Shown piece by piece: positions 7,859 through 16,772 of a stretch of 64,000 nucleotides of DNA. Location: the NCBI RefSeq assembly GCF_900109685.1, contig NZ_FOBB01000001.1:1674001-1738000 (forward strand). The letters are read 5' to 3'. The notes beneath the pieces were generated by a model, which searched no databases, had not been told where the DNA came from, and worked only from the letters and a program-made list of their open reading frames with translations. This DNA comes from Chitinophaga rupis (GTDB lineage Bacteria > Bacteroidota > Bacteroidia > Chitinophagales > Chitinophagaceae). Position 1 is the first letter of the stretch; the number at the start of each line of letters is the position of its first letter. The position numbers were made by a program, and so were the translations under genes.

Positions 7859-8664
7859 TACTTCACCAACCCCGCAAAACGCTGGTAAAACAACGTGGGG
7901 CTGTACTCATTCCTGGGCGCATATTTGCCGGCAATCAGCGGCACATAGATCACACGGCGGCGGCTTTCTTCCCCGCTGCGCTGTGACTGCGCTACACGGT
8001 GCCACAACCGGCCGTCATGCACGGTAAGGTCGCCGGCAGTGGGTAATATAGCTACCTCATCAGGATCGGTGCTATGATCCAGGAAATAGAGCTTGCGGAA
8101 CAGGAAGTTGAAGAGATTTTGCTGATGTGTACCCGGTATAATACGCAGGCCGCCGTTTTCCCGATGCTGGGTGCTCAGGTGAATGCCTACATTCAGCATC
8201 GGATTCAGGCGGGTGCCATAAAACAGGTCGCGCAAGCCATCCGTATGCCAGCCCAGCTTTGTGAATTTACTCAAAGGCCCGTTTACGTAATGGTTAAATA
8301 CCATTCCATCCTTTTCATCGGAACCTATACGTGCGTCGGGGCCAATCAGCTCCAGCAGGGCATTTAAGCGAGGATCGCGCAGCAGGTCCGCTAATACGGA
8401 GGAGTGCTGGTTAATAAAAGCAAAGCGTTGTACAATGGGTTGGCCGTTCAGGTCCTTGCCATACTTAATAGGTACGCCATTCACTTTTTCTACGCCCTCG
8501 CTGATCCACTTTTGCTGTACCGCATCTGCGGCATTTATAATGTCCTGCACATCAGCAGGGGAAAGGAATTGCTTAAAATGTATAAAACCGTTGGCGGCAA
8601 AAAAAGCCTGTTGTTCGTCGGTAAGTGTTCCGTTTAATGTGAACACTGGATATTGGTTGTGCAT
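7858..8664 (-). CDS. Phytanoyl-CoA dioxygenase (PhyH) family protein
   Basis: 268-residue non-haem Fe(II)/2-oxoglutarate oxygenase of the PhyH family. The facial triad is visible as His140-x-Asp142 in LGWHTDGL and a distal His222 in GRLWHRVAQ, with a likely 2-oxoglutarate-binding Arg shortly after (RSGEESRRR). The N-terminus (LTDEQQAFFAANGFIHFKQFL) is typical for the family. The substrate cannot be read from sequence; family members hydroxylate fatty acyl chains, amino acids, osmolytes and other small molecules. The upstream leader with tandem Cys codons suggests control by cysteine supply, which would fit a role in sulfur recovery, but that is inference. No cytochrome or reductase partner is needed or seen. 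Confidence 0.9.
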   Translation of the reverse strand: MHNQYPVFTLNGTLTDEQQAFFAANGFIHFKQFLSPADVQDIINAADAVQQKWISEGVEKVNGVPIKYGKDLNGQPIVQRFAFINQHSSVLADLLRDPRLNALLELIGPDARIGSDEKDGMVFNHYVNGPLSKFTKLGWHTDGLRDLFYGTRLNPMLNVGIHLSTQHRENGGLRIIPGTHQQNLFNFLFRKLYFLDHSTDPDEVAILPTAGDLTVHDGRLWHRVAQSQRSGEESRRRVIYVPLIAGKYAPRNEYSPTLFYQRFAGLVK

Positions 8665-8692
8665 GATAATGATCGTTTAAATGTAAAAGACA

Positions 8693-8831
8693 GGTTGTTG
8701 CATCCGGTGCGTATAGGCGCCGGCGTAAGGAGGAGAATAATATAGAAGGGAGATTAGCAACAACAACAACCCGTGCTGCAGTGGATCCTGGCAGAGAAGG
8801 TAAGAAAGCGGTTGTTGCGTACGGATGACAT
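8693..8831 (-). promoter_or_regulatory. Putative cysteine attenuator upstream of the PhyH-family gene
   Basis: On the transcript of the minus strand three segments can pair in competing ways. Arm A, GCAACAACC within codons 5-8 of the leader peptide (8818-8810). Arm B, GGTTGTTGTTGTTGC, which is the tandem Cys codons (8771-8757). Arm C, GCAACAACC after the leader stop (8701-8693), followed by a U-rich stretch. B can pair with A or with C over 8-9 bases. A ribosome stalled on the Cys codons would cover B and leave C unpaired; a released ribosome would allow B:C, a terminator-like hairpin. A possible -7 box (TATCTTTA on the minus strand, 8865-8872) would give a leader of suitable length. Base pairing is seen; the regulatory behaviour is inferred. 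Confidence 0.6.
8754..8831 (-). CDS. 25-residue leader peptide ending in four cysteines
   Basis: Short frame on the same strand as the dioxygenase, 89 bases upstream of it, with ATG at 8831 and TAA at 8754-8756. The peptide begins MSSVRNNRFLTFSARIH and ends HCSTGCCCC, so it carries five Cys codons of which four are consecutive just before the stop. A run of codons for one amino acid at the end of a tiny leader frame is the hallmark of ribosome-mediated attenuation (compare his, trp and leu leaders, and the Cys-codon leaders reported upstream of sulfur genes in Actinobacteria). The codons also form one arm of alternative RNA hairpins. A RiPP precursor is a less likely alternative because no maturation enzymes are nearby. 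Confidence 0.65.
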   Translation of the reverse strand: MSSVRNNRFLTFSARIHCSTGCCCC

Positions 8832-9069
8832 GATAAAAGCTATTTGTCCATCAAATTAGTAGACTAAAGATAGGAATTAATCCGGAAATAGAGCGCAACT
8901 GCAGAAAAAATTTTTGTGTGATGACAGAGAGAGGTGAAAACACATGCTGCTATTGATAAATATCAATACGAACTACCCATTTCGTAATTATTCATAATCA
9001 TAATTATTTTCAATGGCATTCATGTCCCGCTTTGGCGGGGATCGTAATTGATAATTCGTAATTCTCAGA
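8832..9069. other. Gap with AATTACGAATT-type repeats and a small hairpin
   Basis: No gene is supported here. The segment 8963-9066 is rich in TTCGTAATTATTCATAATC and CGTAATTGATAATTCGTAATTC elements, another self-complementary intergenic repeat family. Within it CCCGC TTTG GCGGG (9026-9039) forms a small stem that could help end transcription of the short-chain dehydrogenase gene, though no T-run follows it. Confidence 0.5.
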
Positions 9070-9858
9070 TCACTTATCCTTATACAACCCCGCTGCAATA
9101 TGCTCTATCAGCGCCTTGGGTAGCAGCCGTGTACCGATGGCCGACAGCACATTCAGCGCGCCGGGTATGATCTCGGCTTTCTTTGCAAACAGGCCTTTCA
9201 GGGCCACCTTCGCTACCTGGTCGGGATGCATGCCATATTTTTCAGCAGCAGCTTTAATGGTTTTAATATCCTGCATGCCGGCCCGTTCCAGGAAATTGGT
9301 GTTCACCGGCCCGGGGCACAGGCAGCTGACACTGATGTGCGTACGTTTCAGCTCATGCCGCAATCCCCGGGTAAAGCCCAGCATAAAGGATTTGGAGGCC
9401 GCGTACAGCGTCATGCCGGGTACGGCCTGGTAAGCGGCCGTGCTGCTTACGTTCAGTATATAAGCCTGCGGCTGTTGTTTTAGCAGGGGTATCATATAAT
9501 AGGTTAGCTCCACCGGCGCCTGCATATTCAGCTGCAGCATGTTACGCTGTTCATCCAGGGACAGTTCATCAAAATATCCCCAGATGCCATAGCCGGCGTT
9601 GTTAATCAGCAGGCTGATGTCCCACTTATGTTGTATGCACCAGTCATATGCCTGTTGCGCGGCGCCAGGTGCAGTAAGGTCTGCAGCCAGGTAATGAACG
9701 CTTACTTTATACTGGCTGGCCAGGGTAGCTGCTAATGCCTGTAGTTCGCTCTCAGAGCGGGATACCAGTAACAGGTTGTATTGCTTTTGAGCCAGCAGCT
9801 GCGCCAGTGAACGGCCTATTCCCCTGCTGGCGCCTGTAATAAGTGCGTATGAAGACAT
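9070..9858 (-). CDS. Short-chain dehydrogenase/reductase
   Basis: 262-residue NAD(P)-dependent oxidoreductase of the classical SDR family. Seen: the cofactor loop TGASRGIG near the N-terminus, an NNAG motif, the catalytic Ser in NVSST, and Tyr152-x-x-x-Lys156 in LYAASKSF. The Arg after the TGAS motif and in VSRSE favours NADPH. The closest recognised group is the DltE/YqjQ-like SDRs (COG0300) often annotated as acyl-chain or general ketone reductases. It is encoded alone, with its start facing the sigma factor gene 73 bases away. The substrate is not known. Confidence 0.93.
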   Translation of the reverse strand: MSSYALITGASRGIGRSLAQLLAQKQYNLLLVSRSESELQALAATLASQYKVSVHYLAADLTAPGAAQQAYDWCIQHKWDISLLINNAGYGIWGYFDELSLDEQRNMLQLNMQAPVELTYYMIPLLKQQPQAYILNVSSTAAYQAVPGMTLYAASKSFMLGFTRGLRHELKRTHISVSCLCPGPVNTNFLERAGMQDIKTIKAAAEKYGMHPDQVAKVALKGLFAKKAEIIPGALNVLSAIGTRLLPKALIEHIAAGLYKDK

Positions 9859-9931
9859 GGTGTTAATTTAGATTTTTTTTGTATTATTAACCCATCCTCC
9901 TTTATTCATACTAAAATCTAACAGCCGGTGC

Positions 9932-10552
9932 ATGCAAGGTGAAAACCATTTAATATGGTGGAACGCGTTTAAACAGGGCGATTGGAGTGCTTATACATCA
10001 TTGTACGAAGCTTTTTACACGCCGTTAAACAATTATGGAGCTAAGTTCACTGCAGATGCGGATCTGGTGCAGGATGCCATCCACGATCTGTTTGTGCAGC
10101 TATGGACCAGCCGCCAGAACCTTGGTATGCCTGCATCTGTAAAAAATTACCTCTACAAATCCCTGCGCACCTTATTATTCAGGCGTATACAATCCCAGGC
10201 AAAGGTGGTGAACCTGGATGGCGCCGCCAGCAGCAATGGTTTTCACGTAACGTTTAAACAGGAGCAAACCCATAAGGTGGAAGAACAGGAGCTGCGGATG
10301 CAGGTAGCTGCTATGGTAAGCCAGCTCTCAGACCGGCAGCAGGAAATAGTTTTCCTCCGTTTTTATGAAGGCGCCTCTTATGATGAGATAGCGGATATAA
10401 TGGGCATCAGCACTAATTCCGCCTATAAGCTATTATATAAGGCCCTGGATAGCCTGCAGCAAATTTTAAATAAGCGCTCTTTTGCCCTGCTGTGCAGCCT
10501 TTTGCTGCAGGGAGAAATATTTTTTAAAAATTTCCTGAAAACGGAGGGATAA
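9932..10552 (+). CDS. ECF-type RNA polymerase sigma factor
   Basis: 206-residue sigma-70 family factor of the extracytoplasmic-function type. Region 2 is visible in YTPLNNYGAKFTADADLVQDAIHDLFVQLW and region 4 in LSDRQQEIVFLRFYEGASYDEIADIMGIS followed by SAYKLLYKALDSLQ. It belongs with the FecR-linked ECF factors that control SusC/SusD loci in Bacteroidota. The next gene encodes the cognate FecR-like anti-sigma factor, and the following SusC has the extra STN domain needed for signal transfer, so a complete trans-envelope switch is present. Expected targets are the genes downstream. Confidence 0.95.
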   Translation: MQGENHLIWWNAFKQGDWSAYTSLYEAFYTPLNNYGAKFTADADLVQDAIHDLFVQLWTSRQNLGMPASVKNYLYKSLRTLLFRRIQSQAKVVNLDGAASSNGFHVTFKQEQTHKVEEQELRMQVAAMVSQLSDRQQEIVFLRFYEGASYDEIADIMGISTNSAYKLLYKALDSLQQILNKRSFALLCSLLLQGEIFFKNFLKTEG

Positions 10553-10597
10553 TTTTTCCTCTTTTTGTCTAATAGTAATAAACCGCCCATTAATTGC

Positions 10598-11641
10598 ATG
10601 TATAGCGACAAATACATAACATATACTTTACAGGATTTCCTGGATGATGATGTATTTGTCAAATGGGCAACCGGTGCAGCAGCTACAGATGCTGAAACCG
10701 ATACGTTCTGGAGCTCTTTTACAATCGTGTACCCGCAGCAGGCGGATAACTTCCGGCAGGCGTTGCAGTTCATACAAATCTACCGTACGCAGGAGGTAGT
10801 AACCGCTGCCGGCCGTAAAGCGCAGCTATGGCAGCAGATCACGCAAACCATACAGGAGCAGCCGGCTGCCGCTGCCAAAGTAAAATGGCTGCGCCCCTGG
10901 ATGAAAGTCGCCGTCGCCATGCTGGTAGTTATAGCCACCGGCATGCTGTTGCTGAACACTTACCGTAAACAGGTAGTAGACACGGAATACGGAGAGAAGC
11001 GTACTATAACCTTACCGGATAACTCAGTAGTAATATTAAACGCCAACTCAAGCCTGCACTATGCCCGCCAATGGGATACCAGCGCACCGCGTGAAGTGTG
11101 GATAGAGGGAGAAGCTTTTTTTGATGTAGCACATATTAATAAAGATGCAGGGCACATTCGCCCATATGAAAGATTTCTTGTACATAGCAAGGGCATCACA
11201 ATAGAAGTATTGGGCACTTCCTTTAATGTGAAGAGCCGCCACGGAAAAACTAATATAGGACTCGTAACAGGTAAAATAAAAGTAGATTACGCAGGTACAA
11301 CCAATAGGCCGGCTATTGTGATGTTACCGGGCGACTATGTAGAGTACGGCGGCGAATCGCTGCTGCGCAACCAAAAGCTAGAAAGGCCAGAAAAGCTAAA
11401 GGACTGGACCAGAAAGGAAATAATCTTTACCGATGCCGCACTGGAGGATATTATTGAAACGCTCCAGGATAACTATGGCTATACTGTTGAAACAAAGGAC
11501 GACAACATCCGGCGCATGAAGATCGAAGGCGAGATCAATGTGGCCAATGTTGATGAGCTCCTGGCGGTTATCTCTACCACGTTAAATGTAAAAGTGAACA
11601 AATCTTCAGAAAAACATCTGGTGTTTTATTTAGGTAGATAG
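10598..11641 (+). CDS. FecR-family anti-sigma factor
   Basis: 347-residue inner-membrane anti-sigma regulator. The N-terminal cytoplasmic part should bind the sigma factor. A single membrane helix follows (WMKVAVAMLVVIATGMLLL, about 102-120). The periplasmic FecR domain has YGEKRTITLPDNSVVILNANS and EGEAFFDVAH, and a DUF4974-type C-terminal domain contacts the STN domain of the receptor (FTDAALEDIIETLQDNYGY). The open frame extends upstream to a TTG at 10565, but the ATG at 10598 (MYSDKYITYTLQDFL) is the more usual family start and was chosen. The gene follows the sigma factor by 45 bases. Confidence 0.94.
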   Translation: MYSDKYITYTLQDFLDDDVFVKWATGAAATDAETDTFWSSFTIVYPQQADNFRQALQFIQIYRTQEVVTAAGRKAQLWQQITQTIQEQPAAAAKVKWLRPWMKVAVAMLVVIATGMLLLNTYRKQVVDTEYGEKRTITLPDNSVVILNANSSLHYARQWDTSAPREVWIEGEAFFDVAHINKDAGHIRPYERFLVHSKGITIEVLGTSFNVKSRHGKTNIGLVTGKIKVDYAGTTNRPAIVMLPGDYVEYGGESLLRNQKLERPEKLKDWTRKEIIFTDAALEDIIETLQDNYGYTVETKDDNIRRMKIEGEINVANVDELLAVISTTLNVKVNKSSEKHLVFYLGR

Positions 11642-11667
11642 CGGGAATATCTGCTAAAAAAAAAGAC

Positions 11668-14600
11668 ATGCAACGAACAGACCAAAATCTCTTTTTGGGG
11701 CTACTCTGCTATGCCCTCATGTTTGGTATGGGAACTCCTGTAATTGCACAAACACAAATAGGTAAAGTGTATGCATCCAGACAATCTACTCCGTTTCACA
11801 TGTCCTCTCCCCAGGGAGGAGGTACTAACCGGGCTACCGTTTCCTTAAAGGAAGGGTTGGACCGTCTCCGGAAATTCCACAATATCCGTATTGCATACCG
11901 CGAAGGCCTGCTGGATGGAAAAACCATTCCTGCAGCCCTGCTGGACAAAACAGAGAAAATGGATCCGGAAGCTGCGCTGAAACAATTGCTGTCAGATCAG
12001 CATCTCGAATACAAACGTATTAACAATAAACAATTTTCCATCTTTAACCCGGTAAGCGCCACCGATAGCTTATATAACATGGTGAGCATTTACCTGCGGG
12101 CGGATAAAATAAAGGGCCGCATTGTGTCTGCCAAAGACAGCGGCGCCATACCCGGTGCTACCATTTATGTGAAAGGCGATCCTTCCACTGCTACCATGGC
12201 TGATGGTGAAGGCAACTTTGTACTTACCTTAAAGGAGAACCAGAAGGGTACTACCCTGGTGCTCATAGTATCTTCCATAGGATTTGCACAACAGGAGATC
12301 ACCGTTTCGGACCCTAATGCCACTATCACGGTAGCGATGCAGGATTCCAATAAATCACTCTCAGAAGTGGTGGTAACGGCATTGGGTATACGAAAAGAGA
12401 AGAAGGCTATTCCTTTTGCGGTAACAGAAGTGAACGGCAGTGAATTTACCCGTGCGCGGGAAATTAACGTAGCCAATGCTTTGAGCGGTAAGGTAGCAGG
12501 GGTGAACGCTACCAGCCTGGCCAGTGGCCCGGGAAGCTCCAGCCGCGTGATCATACGCGGTAACGGCTCACTGAATGGCGATAACCAACCATTATATGTG
12601 GTCAACGGTATGCCTATAGACAATACCACGCCCGGCGGCAGCCCAACTACCGGCGACGGTGGTTTGAACGTGGACAGGGGCGATGGTATTGGAGGCATTA
12701 ACCCGGACGATATAGAAACCATGAGCGTATTGAAAGGGGGACCAGCCGCTGCGCTATACGGTTCCCGTGCAGCTAACGGTGTTATCCTGATTACTACAAA
12801 GAAAGGTCGCGCAAGAAAAGGTATAGGGGTTGACTATAACACCACGTTGACACTGGAAACCCCTTCCGTTGTTCCGGACTGGCAATATGAATATGGCCAG
12901 GGAAATGGAAGAATGAAACCGGCGACGCAGCAGCAGGCCATTGACTGGGGGCGCCATTCATTTGGTGCTCCCATGGATGGCCAGCTATACACCGCGTTTG
13001 ATGGTAAGCAACATCCTTATTCACCGCAAAAAGATAATATCAAAAACTTCTATAACACCGGTACTACCTTCATTAATACACTGGCATTTAACGGCGGCAC
13101 AGAAGCTATCAACTACCGTTTCTCTTTATCCAATACCGACAGCAAAAGCATTTTACCTAATTCTTCCATTAATAAGAAGATCGCTAACCTGAATGTGAAT
13201 GCCTTCCTGGGTAAAAAGATCAGCATTGAAGCCGTAGCACAGTATAACGTAGAAAATGCCAAGAACCGACCCAGCGCCGGTGATGCGCCCGGTAACCCTA
13301 ACTGGGCCGTGTACATGGTTGCCAATACGGTAGACATCCGCTCCCTGGCCCCGGGATATGATTCAACCGGCCGTGAAACACAGTGGAATGAAACGCCGTA
13401 TGCTTCCAACTCATACTTTGTAATTAACCGGTTTAAGAATAACGATACCAAGAACCGTTTTATAGGCCAGGCCAGCATCCGCTACGACATTTTGCCCAAC
13501 CTGTTCGTGAAAGGAAATGTAAGCCGCGATTTCTTTAACTATGATTTCGTAGGTATTATTCCTACCGGTACCGTATACTCACAGGGAACAGCCGGCAGCG
13601 GTATTTACAGTGGTAAAAGAGTATCCGTAGCAGAAACCAACGCTATGCTTACCTTAAACTACAATGCCAAGATCCGCAACTTTGGCTTGAATGTACTGGC
13701 GGGCGGTAACAAGCGTAAATACAGCAGTGATGAAACGGATATCGACGGCGCGCAGTTTGTAATACCTTTCTTTTACAGCTATACCAACCTGTCAACAGTA
13801 ACTACAAAGCCTATACGCAACCGTACCGCTACCAACTCCGTGTTCGGATCAGTAGACCTGGATTACAAATCCATCATCTTCCTGACCCTGACCGGCCGTA
13901 ACGACTGGTTCTCTACTTTAAGCCCTGCCAACAACAGCATTTTTTACCCGGCCATCGGTACCAGCTTTATACTGTCTGATGCCGTGAAGCTGCCTTCTTT
14001 CGTAAACTTTGCCAAGATCCGCGCCTCCTGGGCGCAGGTGGGCGGCGCCACACCGGATCCTTATATCCTGAACCAAACCTATACCAGCGTGCAAGGCGGC
14101 CACCTGGGCCAGCCGGTACAGCAGGTTACCACTTCCAATAACGTAAACCTGGTAACCAATTCATCGCTGAAACCACTCACCTCTACCACCTATGAGGCAG
14201 GTTTGGAAGCGCAGTTCCTGAACAACCGTTTAGGCATTGACCTTACATTCTACGACCGTAAAACAACAAATGATATTGTACGTACTGCTATCTCACGCGC
14301 ATCCGGTTATAATGATGCGTTGCTGAATGTGGGCGAGCTGGATAACAAAGGCGTTGAGCTGTTACTGACCGGCACTCCTGTAAAAGGCAAGGACTTTTCC
14401 TGGAATGTAAGCTACAACGTAGCCTATAACAAAAGTGAGGTAGTAAAGCTGGCCGAAGGGTTGAACACCATACAAATGGCCAGCAGCGTTGGCGGATGGG
14501 CCTTTGTGCATAACACCGTAGGTAGTCCTTACGGGATTATCAAAGGGTATAAAATGGCGGTGAATGAAAAAGGACAAAAGATCTACGGCCCTAACGGGTA

Positions 14601-15162
14601 CGAGGTAAAGAGCGACCTGGTAGAATTAGGTAAGGGCGTACCGCCACTGACCATGGGTATTACCAATACCTTCAACTACAAACGTATGTCGCTGGAATTT
14701 TTGGTGGATGGTAAGTTCGGTAACAAGGTGTTTTCTACCATGGATGTATATGGCACCCGTTTTGGCTTGCACAAGCAAACATTACCTGGCAGGGATGAAG
14801 GTTTACAGCTGGATGGGGTAGACCAGAACGGCAATCCTTACCCGCACACCATACCGGTAGCTAACCTGCGCCAGTATTATGATAACTGGAAAAACTTCAC
14901 CGATCACTTTATACAGGATGGCAGCTTTGTAAAACTGCGCCAGGTAATATTAAGCTACCAGGTACCGCTGGATCATATCTGGAAGCTGAAAATGCAGTCT
15001 GTAGATGTGTCTTTCGTAGCACGTAACCTCTGGACCATCTATAAGAAAACAGACAACTTTGATCCTGAATCCAGCTATACCAGCGGTAATGCACAGGGCT
15101 TTGAAGCCTTTGCTGTACCCAGGACCCGGAGCTATGGTTTTAACCTGATGGTGAAATTCTAA
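11668..15162 (+). CDS. SusC/RagA-type TonB-dependent outer-membrane transporter with STN domain
   Basis: 1164-residue outer-membrane importer. Order: signal peptide (1-28), STN domain (about 55-110, LKEGLDRLRKFHNIRIAYREG) that signals to the FecR protein, carboxypeptidase-like regulatory domain (about 150-225, IKGRIVSAKDSGAIPGATIYVKGD), the plug (about 235-360, ANALSGKVAGVNATS, RVIIRGNGSL, NGDNQPLYVVNGMPID) and a 22-strand barrel ending in YGFNLMVKF. It works with the SusD-like lipoprotein encoded next. Given the downstream exported enzymes, the ligand is more likely a small nitrogen-containing compound or peptide-like molecule than a polysaccharide, as no glycoside hydrolase is in this block. 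Confidence 0.95.
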   Translation: MQRTDQNLFLGLLCYALMFGMGTPVIAQTQIGKVYASRQSTPFHMSSPQGGGTNRATVSLKEGLDRLRKFHNIRIAYREGLLDGKTIPAALLDKTEKMDPEAALKQLLSDQHLEYKRINNKQFSIFNPVSATDSLYNMVSIYLRADKIKGRIVSAKDSGAIPGATIYVKGDPSTATMADGEGNFVLTLKENQKGTTLVLIVSSIGFAQQEITVSDPNATITVAMQDSNKSLSEVVVTALGIRKEKKAIPFAVTEVNGSEFTRAREINVANALSGKVAGVNATSLASGPGSSSRVIIRGNGSLNGDNQPLYVVNGMPIDNTTPGGSPTTGDGGLNVDRGDGIGGINPDDIETMSVLKGGPAAALYGSRAANGVILITTKKGRARKGIGVDYNTTLTLETPSVVPDWQYEYGQGNGRMKPATQQQAIDWGRHSFGAPMDGQLYTAFDGKQHPYSPQKDNIKNFYNTGTTFINTLAFNGGTEAINYRFSLSNTDSKSILPNSSINKKIANLNVNAFLGKKISIEAVAQYNVENAKNRPSAGDAPGNPNWAVYMVANTVDIRSLAPGYDSTGRETQWNETPYASNSYFVINRFKNNDTKNRFIGQASIRYDILPNLFVKGNVSRDFFNYDFVGIIPTGTVYSQGTAGSGIYSGKRVSVAETNAMLTLNYNAKIRNFGLNVLAGGNKRKYSSDETDIDGAQFVIPFFYSYTNLSTVTTKPIRNRTATNSVFGSVDLDYKSIIFLTLTGRNDWFSTLSPANNSIFYPAIGTSFILSDAVKLPSFVNFAKIRASWAQVGGATPDPYILNQTYTSVQGGHLGQPVQQVTTSNNVNLVTNSSLKPLTSTTYEAGLEAQFLNNRLGIDLTFYDRKTTNDIVRTAISRASGYNDALLNVGELDNKGVELLLTGTPVKGKDFSWNVSYNVAYNKSEVVKLAEGLNTIQMASSVGGWAFVHNTVGSPYGIIKGYKMAVNEKGQKIYGPNGYEVKSDLVELGKGVPPLTMGITNTFNYKRMSLEFLVDGKFGNKVFSTMDVYGTRFGLHKQTLPGRDEGLQLDGVDQNGNPYPHTIPVANLRQYYDNWKNFTDHFIQDGSFVKLRQVILSYQVPLDHIWKLKMQSVDVSFVARNLWTIYKKTDNFDPESSYTSGNAQGFEAFAVPRTRSYGFNLMVKF

Positions 15163-15187
15163 TTCTTCACACTTTACACCAAGAGAA

Positions 15188-16744
15188 ATGTTAAGGAGAA
15201 TAAATAAACTGATATATGTTGCTGTAATGGGTGTGTTTGCATTACAGGCCTGTGATAAGGGATTTGAGGAAATGAACGTGAACCCGGATGCCTCTCCCTC
15301 AGCCCTGCCTGAATATATGTTCAGCAAGGCGCTGATGGATGGTGTCAGCGGCGGGTATGGCACCACTACCACTACCTATTATTCCACCAGCGTGGTATGT
15401 GCCGGTGGCGCTATGCAGCACTTTGCTACCTATAAGGATGTGCCGGGCCTGGGTGATAAGTATTACTGGCAGCAGGGTAGCTATCCTTATACTTTTTTTG
15501 AGAACACTTACCCCGGCGCGGTGAATGAAATTGCAACGGTGATCAATAAGCTGAATGAGGATGCCGCTGCTAATGTGAATAAGCTGTCTATTTCCCGCAT
15601 CTGGCGCATATATATTATGCACCGCATGACCGATCTGTTTGGCGATGTGCCTTACTCCGCCGCAGTAAAGGGATATACCGACAATGACTTTACACCCGCA
15701 TATGATCAGCAGTCTGCTATTTATGCAGACATGCTGAAAGAGCTGGATGAAGCCACTGCCGCAATGGTAGAAGGCAGTGCCAGCTTTGGCGCCGGTGATT
15801 TCATTTACAATGGCAATGTGGGAAAGTGGAAAAAATTCGGCTACTCCTTAATGCTGCGTTTAGGCATGCGCTTAACTAAAAGGGATGCTGCCATGGCCCA
15901 AACCTGGGTGCAGAAAGCCATAGCCGGTGGGGTGATCACTACCGATGCTGACCGGGCATATATGAAGTATGCAGATGGCCCGCAGAACTATAACCAGAAC
16001 CCGGCTTCCTTTGATATGCTGGCCAATAACTTTGCTGCGGCTGATGGCAACCTGAATACGGAAGGCGGTAAATATGCCAGGACCTTTATTGATTTCATGC
16101 GCACCAATAATGACCCGCGCCTGCCGGTATTATCTATCGTATATGTGAATAAGAAAGCAGATACCAGTGTGGCCATACAAAGAGGTATGCCCAATGGCAT
16201 CCTGGGCAAGCCGGATTCATTTTACCGGTACTCAGAACCTAACCCGGCCACTATTTTACAGAAGTCGGCGCCTTACATTGTAATGAGCGCTGCAGAAGTG
16301 AACCTGTTGCTGGCAGAAGCTGCTTCACGCGGCTGGTACTCCGGCGATGCTGCTGCTGCCTATGCAGCCGGCATTACTTCCGCAATGACCAACTGGAGCC
16401 TGTTTGGCGCCGGTGGCGTTATCAGCACAGAAAAGATAGCAGCCTATATAGCCGCGCATCCTTTCAACAGCGGTGCTGCCCTGGAGCAAAAGATGAACCA
16501 GATCCATACACAAATGTGGATAGCCCTGTTCCTGGATGAGCAGGAAGTATGGTCTAACTGGCGCCGTACCGGTTACCCGGTGTTAACGCCCGTGAATGTA
16601 CCGGGTAATAATACCGGTGGTGTTATACCACGCCGCCTTATATACCCGCCTTCTGAAGAAAGTGTGAACAGCGCCAACTTCCTGACAGCCGTGCAGCGCC
16701 AGGGCGCCAATAATTTTACTACCCGCGTATGGTGGGATAAATAG
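15188..16744 (+). CDS. SusD/RagB-family substrate-binding lipoprotein
   Basis: 518-residue surface lipoprotein that caps the SusC transporter and binds the substrate. Lipobox ALQAC puts the acylated cysteine at about residue 22, with a SusD-type mature start (DKGFEEMNVNPDASPSALPEYMF). It resembles the SusD-like_2 group, which often goes with peptide or small-molecule SusC proteins. It starts 25 bases after the SusC stop. The C-terminal ANNFTTRVWWDK and the RRLIYPPSEESVN segment are typical of this group. Confidence 0.93.
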   Translation: MLRRINKLIYVAVMGVFALQACDKGFEEMNVNPDASPSALPEYMFSKALMDGVSGGYGTTTTTYYSTSVVCAGGAMQHFATYKDVPGLGDKYYWQQGSYPYTFFENTYPGAVNEIATVINKLNEDAAANVNKLSISRIWRIYIMHRMTDLFGDVPYSAAVKGYTDNDFTPAYDQQSAIYADMLKELDEATAAMVEGSASFGAGDFIYNGNVGKWKKFGYSLMLRLGMRLTKRDAAMAQTWVQKAIAGGVITTDADRAYMKYADGPQNYNQNPASFDMLANNFAAADGNLNTEGGKYARTFIDFMRTNNDPRLPVLSIVYVNKKADTSVAIQRGMPNGILGKPDSFYRYSEPNPATILQKSAPYIVMSAAEVNLLLAEAASRGWYSGDAAAAYAAGITSAMTNWSLFGAGGVISTEKIAAYIAAHPFNSGAALEQKMNQIHTQMWIALFLDEQEVWSNWRRTGYPVLTPVNVPGNNTGGVIPRRLIYPPSEESVNSANFLTAVQRQGANNFTTRVWWDK

Positions 16745-16772
16745 GAGCTCACCTCAAAAAATCCATATAGAT

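Noticed and set aside
7622..8027. Several overlapping open frames of 88-101 codons on the plus strand
   Set aside because: They are made of the CCATGGTCC repeat and the antisense of the dioxygenase end; no signal, domain or start context supports them.
8754..8831. Precursor peptide of a ribosomally made natural product
   Set aside because: The Cys-rich end would allow it, but no modifying enzyme, protease or exporter is nearby, whereas the alternative RNA pairings favour a leader peptide.
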